A stretch of DNA of 22,515 bases from assembly GCA_037176905.1 (NCBI GenBank), contig JBBBWG010009734.1, positions 1-22,515 on the forward strand, in the 5' to 3' direction. The notes beneath the pieces were generated by a model. The model did not search any database, was not told the DNA's origin, and worked only from the letters and a program-made list of their open reading frames with translations. The position numbers were made by a program, and so were the translations under genes. The stretch is from Azolla pinnata. Lineage: Eukaryota; Streptophyta; Polypodiopsida; Salviniales; Salviniaceae. Within the stretch, counting starts at the first letter, position 1; every line of letters begins with the position of its first letter. This document shows positions 9,300-17,481 of this stretch, in pieces.

Positions 9300-9490
9300 T
9301 GCCGTGAAATTTCTTCTACAAAAGCTCTGGAAAAGTCGTTGCAAAATTCGCACAAACGACATTTTGTTTTGCCGCGAAATTTTGCCACGACCATTACCAC
9401 GACCTTGCCGCGATTTTTACCACGAGTTTTACCACGACAGAAAAATGTTTACCGCGACCATTACCGCGAATTTACCGCGAATTTACCGTA
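9286..9490 (+). repeat. Subterminal units in 5'-type orientation
   Basis: GCCGCGAAATTTTGCC, TTACCGCGAATTTACC and related units run in the direct sense, unlike the inverse units just before. Spacing is irregular. There is no counterpart in copy B, where inverse units continue. Confidence 0.75.
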
Positions 9491-9940
9491 TATACACCTG
9501 TATATTAAAACGTAGATGTATATTCATCTATACATTCATACATATATACATATTCACCTATACGTGAACAACTACATATATATTTAAGCTATAGATGTTT
9601 GCTTTTTGCTGCAACATACTTGCAAATTAACTCATATCAGTTGTTTGTTGTAACATAGATGCGCTGTTTGCTGCAACATAGGTGCAAATTAACTTATATT
9701 AGTACGTATTCACTTGTATATGTATATATACATGCATGTTCACCTATAATGTACATGTTTGCTTCATATTCGCTTGTATATGCATACATACATATATATA
9801 TGCATAAATATTAATATATTCATGTATATATATACATGATTATTTAGATGTATACACGCATGTTAGTTTATATATGGATAGATAATTGGATATTAATCAT
9901 TTTATATCAAATTTAGTAAATATATTATATCATTGTATGT

Positions 9941-10008
9941 TGGATTGAATCGGGTAGACCACTTGCTTGTTTCAGGTGAGGTGATGGGTTCAAATCCTGC
10001 CTGGGACA
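9941..10008 (+). other. tRNA-derived (SINE-like) module 1
   Basis: A 68-bp segment with a tRNA-like layout, ending GGGTTCAAATCCTGCCTGGGACA. It includes a perfect Pol III B box GGTTCAAATCC at 9987-9997. The A-box region (TGGATTGAATCGGG) is degenerate. No cloverleaf can be closed with confidence, so it is a tRNA relic or the head of a SINE rather than a tRNA gene. Confidence 0.5.
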
Positions 10009-10545
10009 CAATGGTGCAGTATGGTTGCGGCAATTTTCCAGCAAATATGCAATAGACACGCGGAAATATACATTGTATTCTTGCCGCAACTTTGCTGCAA
10101 CATAGCTGCAAATTAACTTATAATAGTATGTATTCAATTGTATATGCATACATACATGCACATTCATCTAAATATTAATTTTTTCATGCATATTTGTCTG
10201 TGTATGCATACATATATGCAAATTCGTCTATATATGCACATGTTTGATGTAGATTGAAGTGTAAATGGGAAGATACAAGTACATTCACTCGTATATTGAA
10301 GCCTACATGCAAATTCATCTATATAGCCATGCAAACATGCATATTCACCTATAATGTACATGTTTGCTTCATATTCGTTTGTATATGATTACATACATAT
10401 ATATACCCATAAATATTAATATATTCATGTATATATATACATGTATATCTAGATGTATACAAATATATTGTTGTATATATGGATAGATAATTGGATATTA
10501 ATCAATTTATATCCAATTTAGTAAATATATTATATCATTGTATGT

Positions 10546-10615
10546 TGGATTGATTGGGTAAACCACTTGCTTGTTTCAGGTGAGGTTAGGATGGGTTCAA
10601 ATCTTGCCTGGGACA
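10546..10615 (+). other. tRNA-derived (SINE-like) module 2
   Basis: The second copy of the module, about 607 bp downstream. The A-box-like TGGATTGATTGG (10546-10557) fits TRGCNNARYNGG at ten of twelve positions. The B-box-like GGTTCAAATCT (10594-10604) has one mismatch. Confidence 0.5.
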
Positions 10616-11254
10616 CAATGTTGCAATATGGTCGCGGAAATTTTCCAGCAAATATGCAGCAAACACACGGTAAAATTGTATGCTTACTGCACATTTTGCA
10701 GGGAGTTTGCTGCAACATAACCGTGCGCTGTTTGCCGCGAGTTTGCTGCAAAATAGCCGCATTTTTTGTCGCGAGTTTGCTCCAATATAGCTGCAAATTA
10801 ACTAATATTAGTATGCATTCACTTGTATATGCATACATGCATGCATATTCATCTAAATATTCATTTTTTAATGCATATTTGTGTGTGTATGCATAGAAAT
10901 ATGCAAATTCGTCTGTATATGTACATGTTTGATGTAGATTGACCTGTAATTGGTTAGATACAAGCACATTCACCTGTATATTGAAACTTACATCCAAATT
11001 CACTTGTATATCTATCAATACATACATCTTCACTTATATATGCATGCACATGTCTGATTCATATTCGCTTTTATATTCATACATACGTATAAATATTCAT
11101 ATATTCATGTATCTCTACATGTGTATGTAGATTTGTATGTATATTTACATGTATTCATGCATATTGATTTGTATATGAATAGATGTATGATTTCAAACAT
11201 TGTAAATAATTATAATAAATATATATTTACAAATTTTATTATATAACTATTTGT

Positions 11255-11321
11255 TAGCCGAATTGGTTAGATGACTTAATTGTGTGAAATGAGGTCACTA
11301 TTTCAAATCTTGCCTATAACA
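11255..11321 (+). other. tRNA-derived (SINE-like) module 3
   Basis: The third copy has a perfect A box, TAGCCGAATTGG (11255-11266), but a decayed B box (TTTCAAATCT at 11301-11310). The three modules keep different parts of a tRNA promoter, which supports a shared tRNA-derived ancestor. Confidence 0.5.
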
Positions 11322-11334
11322 AAGTGTTGCATGT

Positions 11335-11525
11335 TTGCAACAAGCTCGCTTTAAATGGTGCGTCAAATTCTGTGGCTACCAATGCATATATGGTTCGCGG
11401 TAAGTCAAAATTTTTGAAAAAAGTCGTGGCAAAACTCGCGTAAATAGTTGTGGCGAATTTGACGCGATTCTGAAAAACATTTTCCCGTGACCTAGATCGC
11501 GGCAAACTGTCGCGGCAAACAACCC
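11335..11525 (-). repeat. Subterminal array next to the inner 3' terminus
   Basis: Inverse-orientation units (TCGCGGTAAG, GTCGTGGCAAAACTCGCG, ATCGCGGCAAACTGTCGCGG) lead directly up to the internal terminus at 11526-11539, as expected for a genuine CACTA 3' end. Confidence 0.8.
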
Positions 11526-11539
11526 AATACCTTGTAGTG
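11526..11539 (-). repeat. Internal CACTA 3' terminus
   Basis: AATACCTTGTAGTG is the exact inverse of the first 14 bases of the element (349-362), two bases better than the outer 3' end. The next three bases are CTT, and the sequence that follows is transposase tail, so this end is joined directly to internal sequence of another family member. Confidence 0.9.
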
Positions 11540-12566
11540 CTTATGCTGACCATAATTCATGAATACATATATTTTTATTCAATGAAATCCTAGATTTTCT
11601 GGTTAAATGGCCTATCTTTCCATTAGGGTTTTAATGAAAATTTCCACATTCCTATACAATGTTGCGGCAAGGGCAGAGGCAAATTTCCATGATGAAATCA
11701 GTAAAATTGCGGCAACGACGTGGTAACTTTGCAGCCAGGTTGCTGCAAAATTGCGGCAATTTTCCGGTAATTGCGCGGCAAACTCGAGGCAAATGAGCTG
11801 CAAATGAGCTGCAAATACGCGGCAAATGAACAATAAATATGCAACAAATGAACGATAAATATGCAGCAAAGTCGCGGCTATATTGCGGCAAAGGTGCGGC
11901 AACTGACATATGACACTAAATTTGGCCCGCATTTGCCGCAAGATATCCACGTGCTTGCAACAACATAGCTTAAATATAGAAACAATCAGGCTCTAATCCT
12001 TTGTATATGCAAACAAACATGCAAATTCATGTAATTATACATACTCTCATGCATATTTATGTGTGCCAACAAATATATCTGCCTATTGATCCATATATGG
12101 CCATGTTTAATGTATATTCTCTTATTAATTGGCATATACTAGCATATTGAACGTTATCAGCGTCGATACATGTAGATCCACTTGTAGATAAACCATACAC
12201 GCATATTCTTCTATGTTTGTACAAAGCTGATACATAATTGCATGTAAGTATATATACCCATACACATTTTATATATATTTCATGCGTATTAACACATATA
12301 TGTGGTTGCTTATGAACATGTGGATATATACATCTATATTTTTATGTGCTTTGCAAACTGCATTGATATACTCCATTTTAGATTACAATAAATATATATG
12401 AGCCTGATTTGCAACATAAGTATATCTTAGAGAAATTGTTTATACCCCTAATTTGTTTGAAATGAATTAAAATGAGAGATTATCACGCTTGTTGCGGTAA
12501 TTACACGGATAGGTCGCGACAAATTTGCAGCTATTCCGCAGTAAACTCGAGGCAAAAAAGCAGGTT
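11540..12566 (+). repeat. Direct duplication, copy B (transposase tail and 3' UTR)
   Basis: The second copy of 8265-9287. It starts CTTATGCTGACCATAATTC on the base after the internal terminus and ends at GCAGGTT (12560-12566). It includes the last codons of the transposase frame, the 3' UTR, a subterminal array (11650-11950) and the AT-rich stretch (11990-12470). Confidence 0.95.
11650..11950 (-). repeat. 3' subterminal array, copy B
   Basis: Inverse-orientation GCGGCAAA, GCTGCAAATG and ATGCAGCAAA units. The array is parallel to 8378-8675 but carries small insertions and deletions, for example an extra pair of ACAATAAATATGC-type units. Confidence 0.8.
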
Positions 12567-13055
12567 AATCGAGGCAAATTCACTGCAAACTCGCAGCAAG
12601 AGGTGTTGCAAGCTCGCGGAAATAGTTGCTGCAAAACTCGCGGCAATTGAGCGGTGAAAATCAATTTCGTAGTAATATCTCAGGAAAAATTCGCGGAAAA
12701 AGTCCTGGATATACTTGCGGTAATATAACGGGAAAAAACTTTGGCAATCACCGCGACAAATTCGCGGCCAAGGTTGTGGAAAATTGAAAGTTTTTTGTGC
12801 GGCAATATGTCTGGCAAAGCCTACGTAAATCAATGCAGCAAATTTACAGATTTTCCGTGCGGAAAATTGTCTGGCTAATCTTGCGGAAATATTGCGTCAA
12901 CTCTCCTGGAAATCGAGCGGATATGGTCGCGGCAAAATTGGAGTTGGTGGTTGTGGCAAATGCGCAGATAAGTATGCAGCAGAAGGTCCGGAAAACATCG
13001 CGGTAAAGTTTGTGAAAAAACTCGCGGTAAAATTGCCGCGCAGACAAAATTGTTT
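12490..13055 (-). repeat. Outer 3' subterminal array
   Basis: About 570 bp of inverse-orientation units (TCGCGGCAAA, ACTCGCGGAAAT, ATTGCGGCAA), less regular than the 5' array. The repeat character continues to the hairpin and terminus at 13056-13107. It mirrors 415-1130 and completes the CACTA end architecture. Confidence 0.8.
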
Positions 13056-13086
13056 TTGCCGCGACTTTGCAACAAAGTCGCGGCAA
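13056..13086. repeat. Terminal hairpin: 14-bp arms, 3-bp loop
   Basis: TTGCCGCGACTTTG (13056-13069) and CAAAGTCGCGGCAA (13073-13086) are perfect inverse copies with only CAA between. The hairpin ends 9 bp before the 3' terminal inverted repeat. It consists of two subterminal units facing each other. No matching hairpin was seen at the 5' end or the inner 3' end. Confidence 0.95.
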
Positions 13087-13095
13087 CCAGCATAT

Positions 13096-13107
13096 TACCT
13101 TGTAGTG
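13096..13107 (-). repeat. Outer 3' terminal inverted repeat of CACTA element
   Basis: TACCTTGTAGTG is the exact inverse of 349-360, followed by the CTC target duplication at 13108-13110. Confidence 0.9.
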
Positions 13108-13148
13108 CTCATGGAACTAGTCGTCAAAGGCGGGAGATGGTATCATGA
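13108..13148 (+). pseudogene. Last codons of the interrupted gypsy pol, with polypurine tract
   Basis: Removing the CACTA element and one CTC copy, the shifted pol frame that is open at 348 continues here for twelve codons to a TGA at 13146-13148. AAAGGCGGGAGA (13126-13137) fits a polypurine tract, the plus-strand primer of LTR retrotransposons, and is followed by TG at 13138. The pol stop would thus fall just inside the LTR. Confidence 0.65.
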
Positions 13149-13580
13149 GTACCAGTACAAAAAGGCTTATGTGTGTATTTGATTGAACCTATGACCTATA
13201 ACTAGATAGGCTCAAATCATATCCATCGCACTATATTAGTTAATAAATATCATATTTTATTTATGCTTGATAATATGTTAAAGCATTACCATATTAATGT
13301 TAAAAAAGACTTGCGACGTCTGTTGACATCGCAAGTCGTCTAAGCCACTACATGGCATTCATGCATGCAAGCCACGTAGAGAGCATGCATGAGGCCTAAG
13401 ACAATACAAATACTAAGCTGGTCTTAGTATTGAACCATTTCGGTTAAACACCAGTCTTCAGCGCCTTGTATTCCAAGTCTCCTGCTAATACATATCTTAT
13501 CTTCTTGTTCTTTTTTGTTTTTCTTCTTGTCGTGTTCATGGCTTCCGAGTCCATCGTTGTCGACGAGCTTCAGCCATGAT
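13138..13580 (+). mobile_element. Probable 3' LTR of the interrupted gypsy element
   Basis: It starts TGGTATCATGAG immediately after the polypurine tract. The sequence is AT-rich with a 9-bp hairpin (13308-13316 with 13329-13337) and inverted CATGCATGC motifs (13350-13390). The end is uncertain: a CA occurs near 13572, and recognisable sequence of the next repeat family begins at 13582. A short ATG frame near 13540 (MASESIVVDELQP) is too short to interpret. The other LTR is outside the window, so the boundaries cannot be checked here. Confidence 0.45.
13308..13337. repeat. 9-bp hairpin inside the probable LTR
   Basis: GACTTGCGA (13308-13316) and TCGCAAGTC (13329-13337) are perfect inverse copies around a 12-base loop. 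It could be a regulatory or transcript structure in the LTR; function unknown. Confidence 0.8.
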
Positions 13581-14545
13581 AGCATGCACGAAGCTTTCTA
13601 CAATGCCCGATCATATTAAGATATAGTCTTTTGATATGCATACACAAAGCTTTCAAGAATGTCCGATCATATTGAAGTTGATTCCCTTTAGTCATGAGCG
13701 CAACGCCATCCCCTTGAGCGCCGCACTTCATCACCACCTTGAGCTAGGAGAGGTATGTACATTTGGCCACATGTAATCGTGTGCAATTTCATCCTTGGTT
13801 TGTACCTTTAATCTGAGGTCGTCGATCCCTCACCAAAAACACAGGATATTGAAAAAGACCCTCTTCGTGAAGGCATCGTCTATCTTCTTTCCGTAAATAT
13901 CACAAGATTATTAGTAACTGCAAACAAAGCATCAATAGGTGCACTTTCTAACAAACAAATAGTGTAATAAGAAGAGATAGTTACGAGCAGTAATGATGTT
14001 GCTCCTATCATAAACGAGCGAAAGCCAAAACAGTGTTCACCCTTGATTGAAACTATCATTTGCGTTAAAATTTATAGGAACACTTTTACGTCGTGTCCCT
14101 ATCGTTAGTCATTCACATGGCCATCCCCTTTAACCTATAATCATGTTTGAGAGTGACGTGTTTAGTGTCATGAATCATGTTTGAGAGTGCCATTGTGATG
14201 TAATCATGTGTAAATAGGGATTTGAACATATAATTGAGTTTTTAGAACTTAAGACGTTCCTCCAATTATAAACTCGTAAAAGCCAAAACAGTGTCCACTA
14301 TTAAATGAAACTGTCATTTCATTCAAATTTATAGGAGCACGTTTACGTCCTCTCCTGTTTATTACTCGTTCACATTGTCATTCACATACATTTCGAGAGT
14401 ATGACATCATACATGATATCTGATTTTCTTATATGCATGCACTAAGCTTTCGATAATGTCCGATAATATTAAAATCGATTCCTTTTCTTTAAGTGCGCCG
14501 CCATTCAACCGGGGGAGATGTTTTTGTAATTTCATAAAAAAATGT

Positions 14546-14577
14546 CGAGATGTAGCTCAAATGCTAGAGGTATGGGA
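14546..14577 (+). pseudogene. tRNA-Ala-like fragment, middle deleted
   Basis: CGAGATGTAGCTCAAATG matches the acceptor and D arm of plant tRNA-Ala. GAGGTATGGG then corresponds to the variable region and start of the T arm. The anticodon arm is missing. A copy with the same deletion lies at 15910. Confidence 0.6.
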
Positions 14578-14668
14578 AACTATGATTTGCGTTAAAATTT
14601 ATAGGAACACTTGTGAGTCGTGTCGTCTTTAGTAGTCATTAACATGGTTCATCCCTTTAAACCTAATC

Positions 14669-14741
14669 AAGGATGTCGCTCACATGGTAGAGCACTTGCT
14701 AGTTCGCATGCGAGGTATAAACATCAATATCTTACATCTTC
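14669..14741 (+). pseudogene. tRNA-Ala-like pseudogene, 73 nt
   Basis: The D arm (GCTC, ACATGGTA, GAGC) pairs and the anticodon stem (CTTGC with GCGAG) still pairs, but the loop is enlarged to ten bases. The T arm (ACATCAATATCTTA) has decayed. It has a close relative at 16612. Confidence 0.6.
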
Positions 14742-14857
14742 TTGCAAGCAGTAGCTAAAGTTTCTTTTTGAAGCTTCGTGGATTTGTGTCCATGGACTTG
14801 TACGGAATGAGAATTTAACCACCTGTTGTTTATATTTGTAATTTCTTCAAACTATGC

Positions 14858-14930
14858 GGGGATGTAGCTCAAATGGTAGGACACTCACTTTTCATGCCAG
14901 AGGTATCGGGATCGATACCCCACATCTCCA
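14858..14930 (+). pseudogene. tRNA-Ala-like pseudogene, 73 nt
   Basis: The acceptor GGGGATG pairs with CATCTCC (one G-T) and the D stem is GCTC but its partner has changed (GGAC). The anticodon stem (CTCAC, GCCAG) no longer closes. The T arm keeps ATCGATA in its loop, where a functional tRNA would have TTCGA. The next bases are CCA. Non-functional as a tRNA on these grounds. Confidence 0.7.
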
Positions 14931-15356
14931 CCAAATTCTCAATTTGTGTTCGAGATTTTAATTGTAAAAAAGAGGTTGACGAAAATGTGACACCTTTAGT
15001 GTCAAGAATCATGTTGGACAGGCGCACTCTAATGTAAGCATGTGCAAGTAACGACTTACATTTTGTGCTTGGTTTATATATTTTATCCGAGATCCTGTAT
15101 CGCTCAGCAACAACACGAGGCTATTGGATGGAACTCTCTTCATCATGGAGCAAAATCAAACGCTATTGAAAATGACTCTCTTCGGGAAGCCATTGTCTGT
15201 CTTGTTTATGTAAAGATCATAAGATTGTTAGTAACTGCAAACAAAGCATCTTACATGATATGTGATCAAATAAGTTGTGACCTTCTGACATGTATGGACG
15301 AAGCTTTAGAGAATGTAAATGTAATATTGATACAATTCAATTTCATCAAGAAATGT

Positions 15357-15430
15357 GGGGAGGTAGCTCAAATGGTAGAGCACTCGCTTAGCCATGCAAA
15401 ATGTTCGGGGATCGATACCCCGCATCTCCA
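15357..15430 (+). pseudogene. tRNA-Ala-like pseudogene, 74 nt
   Basis: The acceptor GGGGAGG has one mismatch with CATCTCC. The D arm is intact (GCTCAAATGGTAGAGC). The anticodon stem 3' side is lost (CTCGC against GCAAA). The T arm CGGGG-ATCGATA-CCCCG is perfect. The A for T change at T-loop position 1 is shared with the copies at 14858 and 17087. Confidence 0.7.
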
Positions 15431-15909
15431 CAAACTCATTTACCCTTTGAGATCAGTCTCACGACAAAATTATCGTAGCGATGTGTTTAGTGTCACGAAT
15501 AATGTTTAAGAGTCCCATTGTGATGTAATCATGTGTAAATAGGGATTGAGATTTCGTTCCTCAGTAACAAGTAGTAATGATTTGAACGTATAATCGATTT
15601 TTTAGAACCTAAGACGTTCCTCCAATTATAAACTCCTGAAAGCCAAAATAGTGTCCACTATTAAATGAAACTGTCATTTCGTTCAAATTTATAGGAGCAC
15701 GTTTACGTCCTCTCCTGTTTATTACTCGTTCACATTGTCATTCACGTACATTTGGAGACTAAGACATCATACATGATGTCTGATCTTCTTAAATGCACGC
15801 ACGAAGCTTTCGAGAATGTCCGATAGTGTTCACATCGATTCCTTGTCCATATGAGTGCACCGCCATTCAGCTGGGGGAGATGTTTTTTTGTAATTTCATC
15901 AAAAAATGT

Positions 15910-15940
15910 GGAGATATAGCTCAAATGCTAGAGGTATGGG
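15910..15940 (+). pseudogene. tRNA-Ala-like fragment, middle deleted
   Basis: GGAGATATAGCTCAAATG is followed directly by GAGGTATGGG, the same internal deletion as at 14546. The two lie in homologous copies of the long repeat, so the deletion predates that duplication. Confidence 0.6.
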
Positions 15941-15985
15941 AAAGTGTGATTTGCGTTAAAATTTATAGCAACACTTTTACGTCGT

Positions 15986-16559
15986 TGTCGCGAAATTATG
16001 ACGAGGATGCGTGAACGTCGAGGCAGGACCCCGGGGCCTCCGACCAGAGGATTTCAAATACCGGGATGTGAAGATTGATGAAATAGCTTGAATCTATAAA
16101 TTTGAAATAGTTATCTTTATTATAGAGAAGAAATTACAATCGATTCCGAAATCGGAATCAGAAAGGATTGGGTATTAGGTATTAGGTGTTAGGATTTAGA
16201 GAAGAGATTTGGAAGATTGGTATTAAGAAGAGATTAGGGTTTCGGATATTAGGGTTTAAGATATTAGGGTTTCGGATCTTAGGGTTTCGGATCTTAGGGT
16301 TTCGGATATTAGGGTTTCGGATCTTAGGGTTTCGGATCTTAGGGCCTTGTATCTTCGGATCTCATGTGGGACATTTCACTTTTTTGCTTCACCAAGTCTT
16401 CTATCTCGATTTTTTTTCGTAACTTTAACCCCACTTGTCCGATTAACATGCCGTAAATTACATTTGGAAGCTCTTACAGACCTTAATCTCCTCACATCAA
16501 AGTTCTAGGCTAACATAAATTTATTATGTTTCATATCGTGTGTGAAGAGACACACGACA
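15986..16559 (+). mobile_element. Probable solo LTR inserted in the repeat array
   Basis: Homologous repeat copies (for example 14600-14640) read straight through ACGTCGTGTC into GTCATTAAC. Here about 574 bp interrupt this, starting TGTCGCGAAATT and ending CACACGACA, with TGTCG/CGACA inverse ends and TG...CA borders typical of LTRs. GTCGT occurs just before (15981-15985) and, after four extra bases, again at 16564-16568. This may be a target duplication, but the fit is not exact. TATAAAT lies near 16096. No internal coding region is present. Confidence 0.5.
16226..16348 (+). repeat. 16-bp tandem repeat TTAGGGTTTCGGATCT
   Basis: About eight units of TTAGGGTTTCGGATCT or TTAGGGTTTCGGATAT in tandem, preceded by looser GGTATTAGGTATTAGG units from 16168. 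The core TTAGGGTTTCGG is the same as in the telomere-like block at 2135-2575 of the CACTA element. The open frame here (repeated LGFRI) is a repeat artefact. Confidence 0.9.
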
Positions 16560-16611
16560 TCATGTCGTCTTCATTAGTCATTAACATGGTTTAATCCCTT
16601 TTAACCTAATT

Positions 16612-16684
16612 AAGGATGTCGCTCACATGGTAGAGCGCTTTCTAGTTCGCATGCGAGGTCTAGGTATCAATATCTTATATCTCC
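16612..16684 (+). pseudogene. tRNA-Ala-like pseudogene, 73 nt
   Basis: It parallels 14669-14741: D arm intact (GCTCACATGGTAGAGC), anticodon loop enlarged (AGTTCGCAT region), T arm decayed (GGTATCAATATC). It ends ATATCTCCC. Confidence 0.6.
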
Positions 16685-16817
16685 CTTGAAGTAGTAGCTA
16701 AAGTCCTTTTTTGAAGCTTCGTGGATTTGTGTCCATGGACTTGCACAGAATGAGAATTTAACCTCCCGTTGTTCCACGTGGCTCTATATAATATAGTTGC
16801 GTCAGAACCTTGTGTGT

Positions 16818-16917
16818 ACTCATACATTTGGGGACCAGCACATCTTACATGATATGTGATCAAATAAACTCATACATTTGGGGACCAGCACATCTTACAT
16901 GATATGTGATCAAATAA
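16818..16917. repeat. Perfect 50-bp tandem duplication
   Basis: 16818-16867 and 16868-16917 are identical (beginning ACTCATACATTTGGGGACC). Perfect identity amid otherwise diverged repeats indicates a recent local duplication. Confidence 0.95.
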
Positions 16918-17086
16918 GTCGTGACCTTTTGATATGCATGCACGAAGCTATGGAGGATGTCCGATAATATTTTAATTCATTCCATTTAGTCACGAATGCG
17001 TCGCTATTTGGTCAGCATCTTGAGTGCCACACTTGGCCACCACTTTTTGCTTGGAGAGATAGAGTTGTAATTTCATCAAACCATGC

Positions 17087-17161
17087 GGGGATGTAGCTCA
17101 AATGGTAGAGCGTTTGCTTTGTATGCGAGAGAGGTATGGGGATCGATACCCCATATCTCCA
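17087..17161 (+). pseudogene. Best-preserved tRNA-Ala-like copy, 75 nt
   Basis: The acceptor (GGGGATG with TATCTCC), D arm (GCTC, AAATGGTA, GAGC), anticodon stem (TTTGC with GCGAG, using G-T pairs) and T stem (TGGGG with CCCCA) all close. The anticodon loop reads TTTGTAT, anticodon TGT, whereas nuclear tRNA-Ala has TTTGCAT (TGC). The variable loop is two bases longer than usual, and the T loop has ATCGATA instead of TTCGA, which also damages the B box (GGATCGATACC). CCA follows the discriminator A. A functional tRNA is unlikely but not excluded. Confidence 0.65.
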
Positions 17162-17481
17162 CCAAATTCTCAATTTGTTTTCGAGATTTTGAGTGTGAAA
17201 AAGAGGATAACAAAATTGTGACACGTTCGGTGTCAACAATCATGTTCGACAGACCCACTCTAATGTAATCATGTGCAAGTAGCGACTTATATTTTCTGCT
17301 TGGTTTATATCTTTAATCCGAGGTCTTGTATCGCTCAGCAACAACACAAGGTTATTGGATGGAACGCTCTTCGTCATGGAGCAAAATCAAACGCTATTGA
17401 AAAAGACTCTCTTCGGGAAGCCATCGTCTGTCTTGTTTTTGTAAAGCTCATAAGATTGTTAGTAATTGCAAACAAAGCATG

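Larger units (their letters stand above)
9605..11340. repeat. Three tandem 0.6-0.7 kb repeats with tRNA-like modules
   Basis: A compound unit occurs three times. The landmark CACCTATAATGTACATG is at 9741 and 10346 (605 bp apart), with a decayed copy near 11031. The B-box-like motif is at 9987 and 10594 (607 bp apart), with a decayed counterpart near 11300. Each unit holds ATGCATA-rich DNA, a tRNA-like stretch and a patch of GCCGC subterminal units. No coding sequence is supported. The stretch is present only in the inner 3' end, not in 12567-13107. Confidence 0.8.
349..13107 (+). mobile_element. CACTA (En/Spm, CMC) DNA transposon, self-nested
   Basis: The element begins CACTACAAGGTA (349-360) and ends with the exact inverse TACCTTGTAGTG (13096-13107), flanked by CTC on both sides. 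It carries the two genes expected of the superfamily: a tnp2-type transposase (3685-8287, plus) and a small accessory gene (2124-1312, minus). Both are disrupted, so this copy should not move on its own. Length is about 12.8 kb, inflated by repeat arrays and by a partial second family member whose 3' terminus lies at 11539. It is inserted in the tail of a gypsy pol gene. Long subterminal arrays in opposite orientation at the two ends are normal for the superfamily in kind, but very large here. Confidence 0.9.

Noticed and set aside
11540..11542. CTT as the 3' target duplication matching CTC at 346-348
   Set aside because: It differs by one base and is followed by transposase sequence, while CTC at 13108-13110 matches exactly and the gypsy frame resumes there.
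13138..13149. TGGTATCATGAG as a tRNA-Met primer-binding site
   Set aside because: It resembles the plant PBS TGGTATCAGAGC in its first eight bases, but it follows a polypurine tract and pol codons, which fits an LTR start better.
15042..15509. Open frame of 155 residues, with a 69-residue relative at 17273-17482
   Set aside because: It starts with GTG and runs through a tRNA-like relic. Between the two copies I count about eleven amino-acid-changing against five silent differences, close to neutral expectation, and other copies of the block have broken frames.
16186..16422. Open frame with repeated LGFRI motif
   Set aside because: A translation of the 16-bp telomere-like tandem repeat inside a probable LTR.
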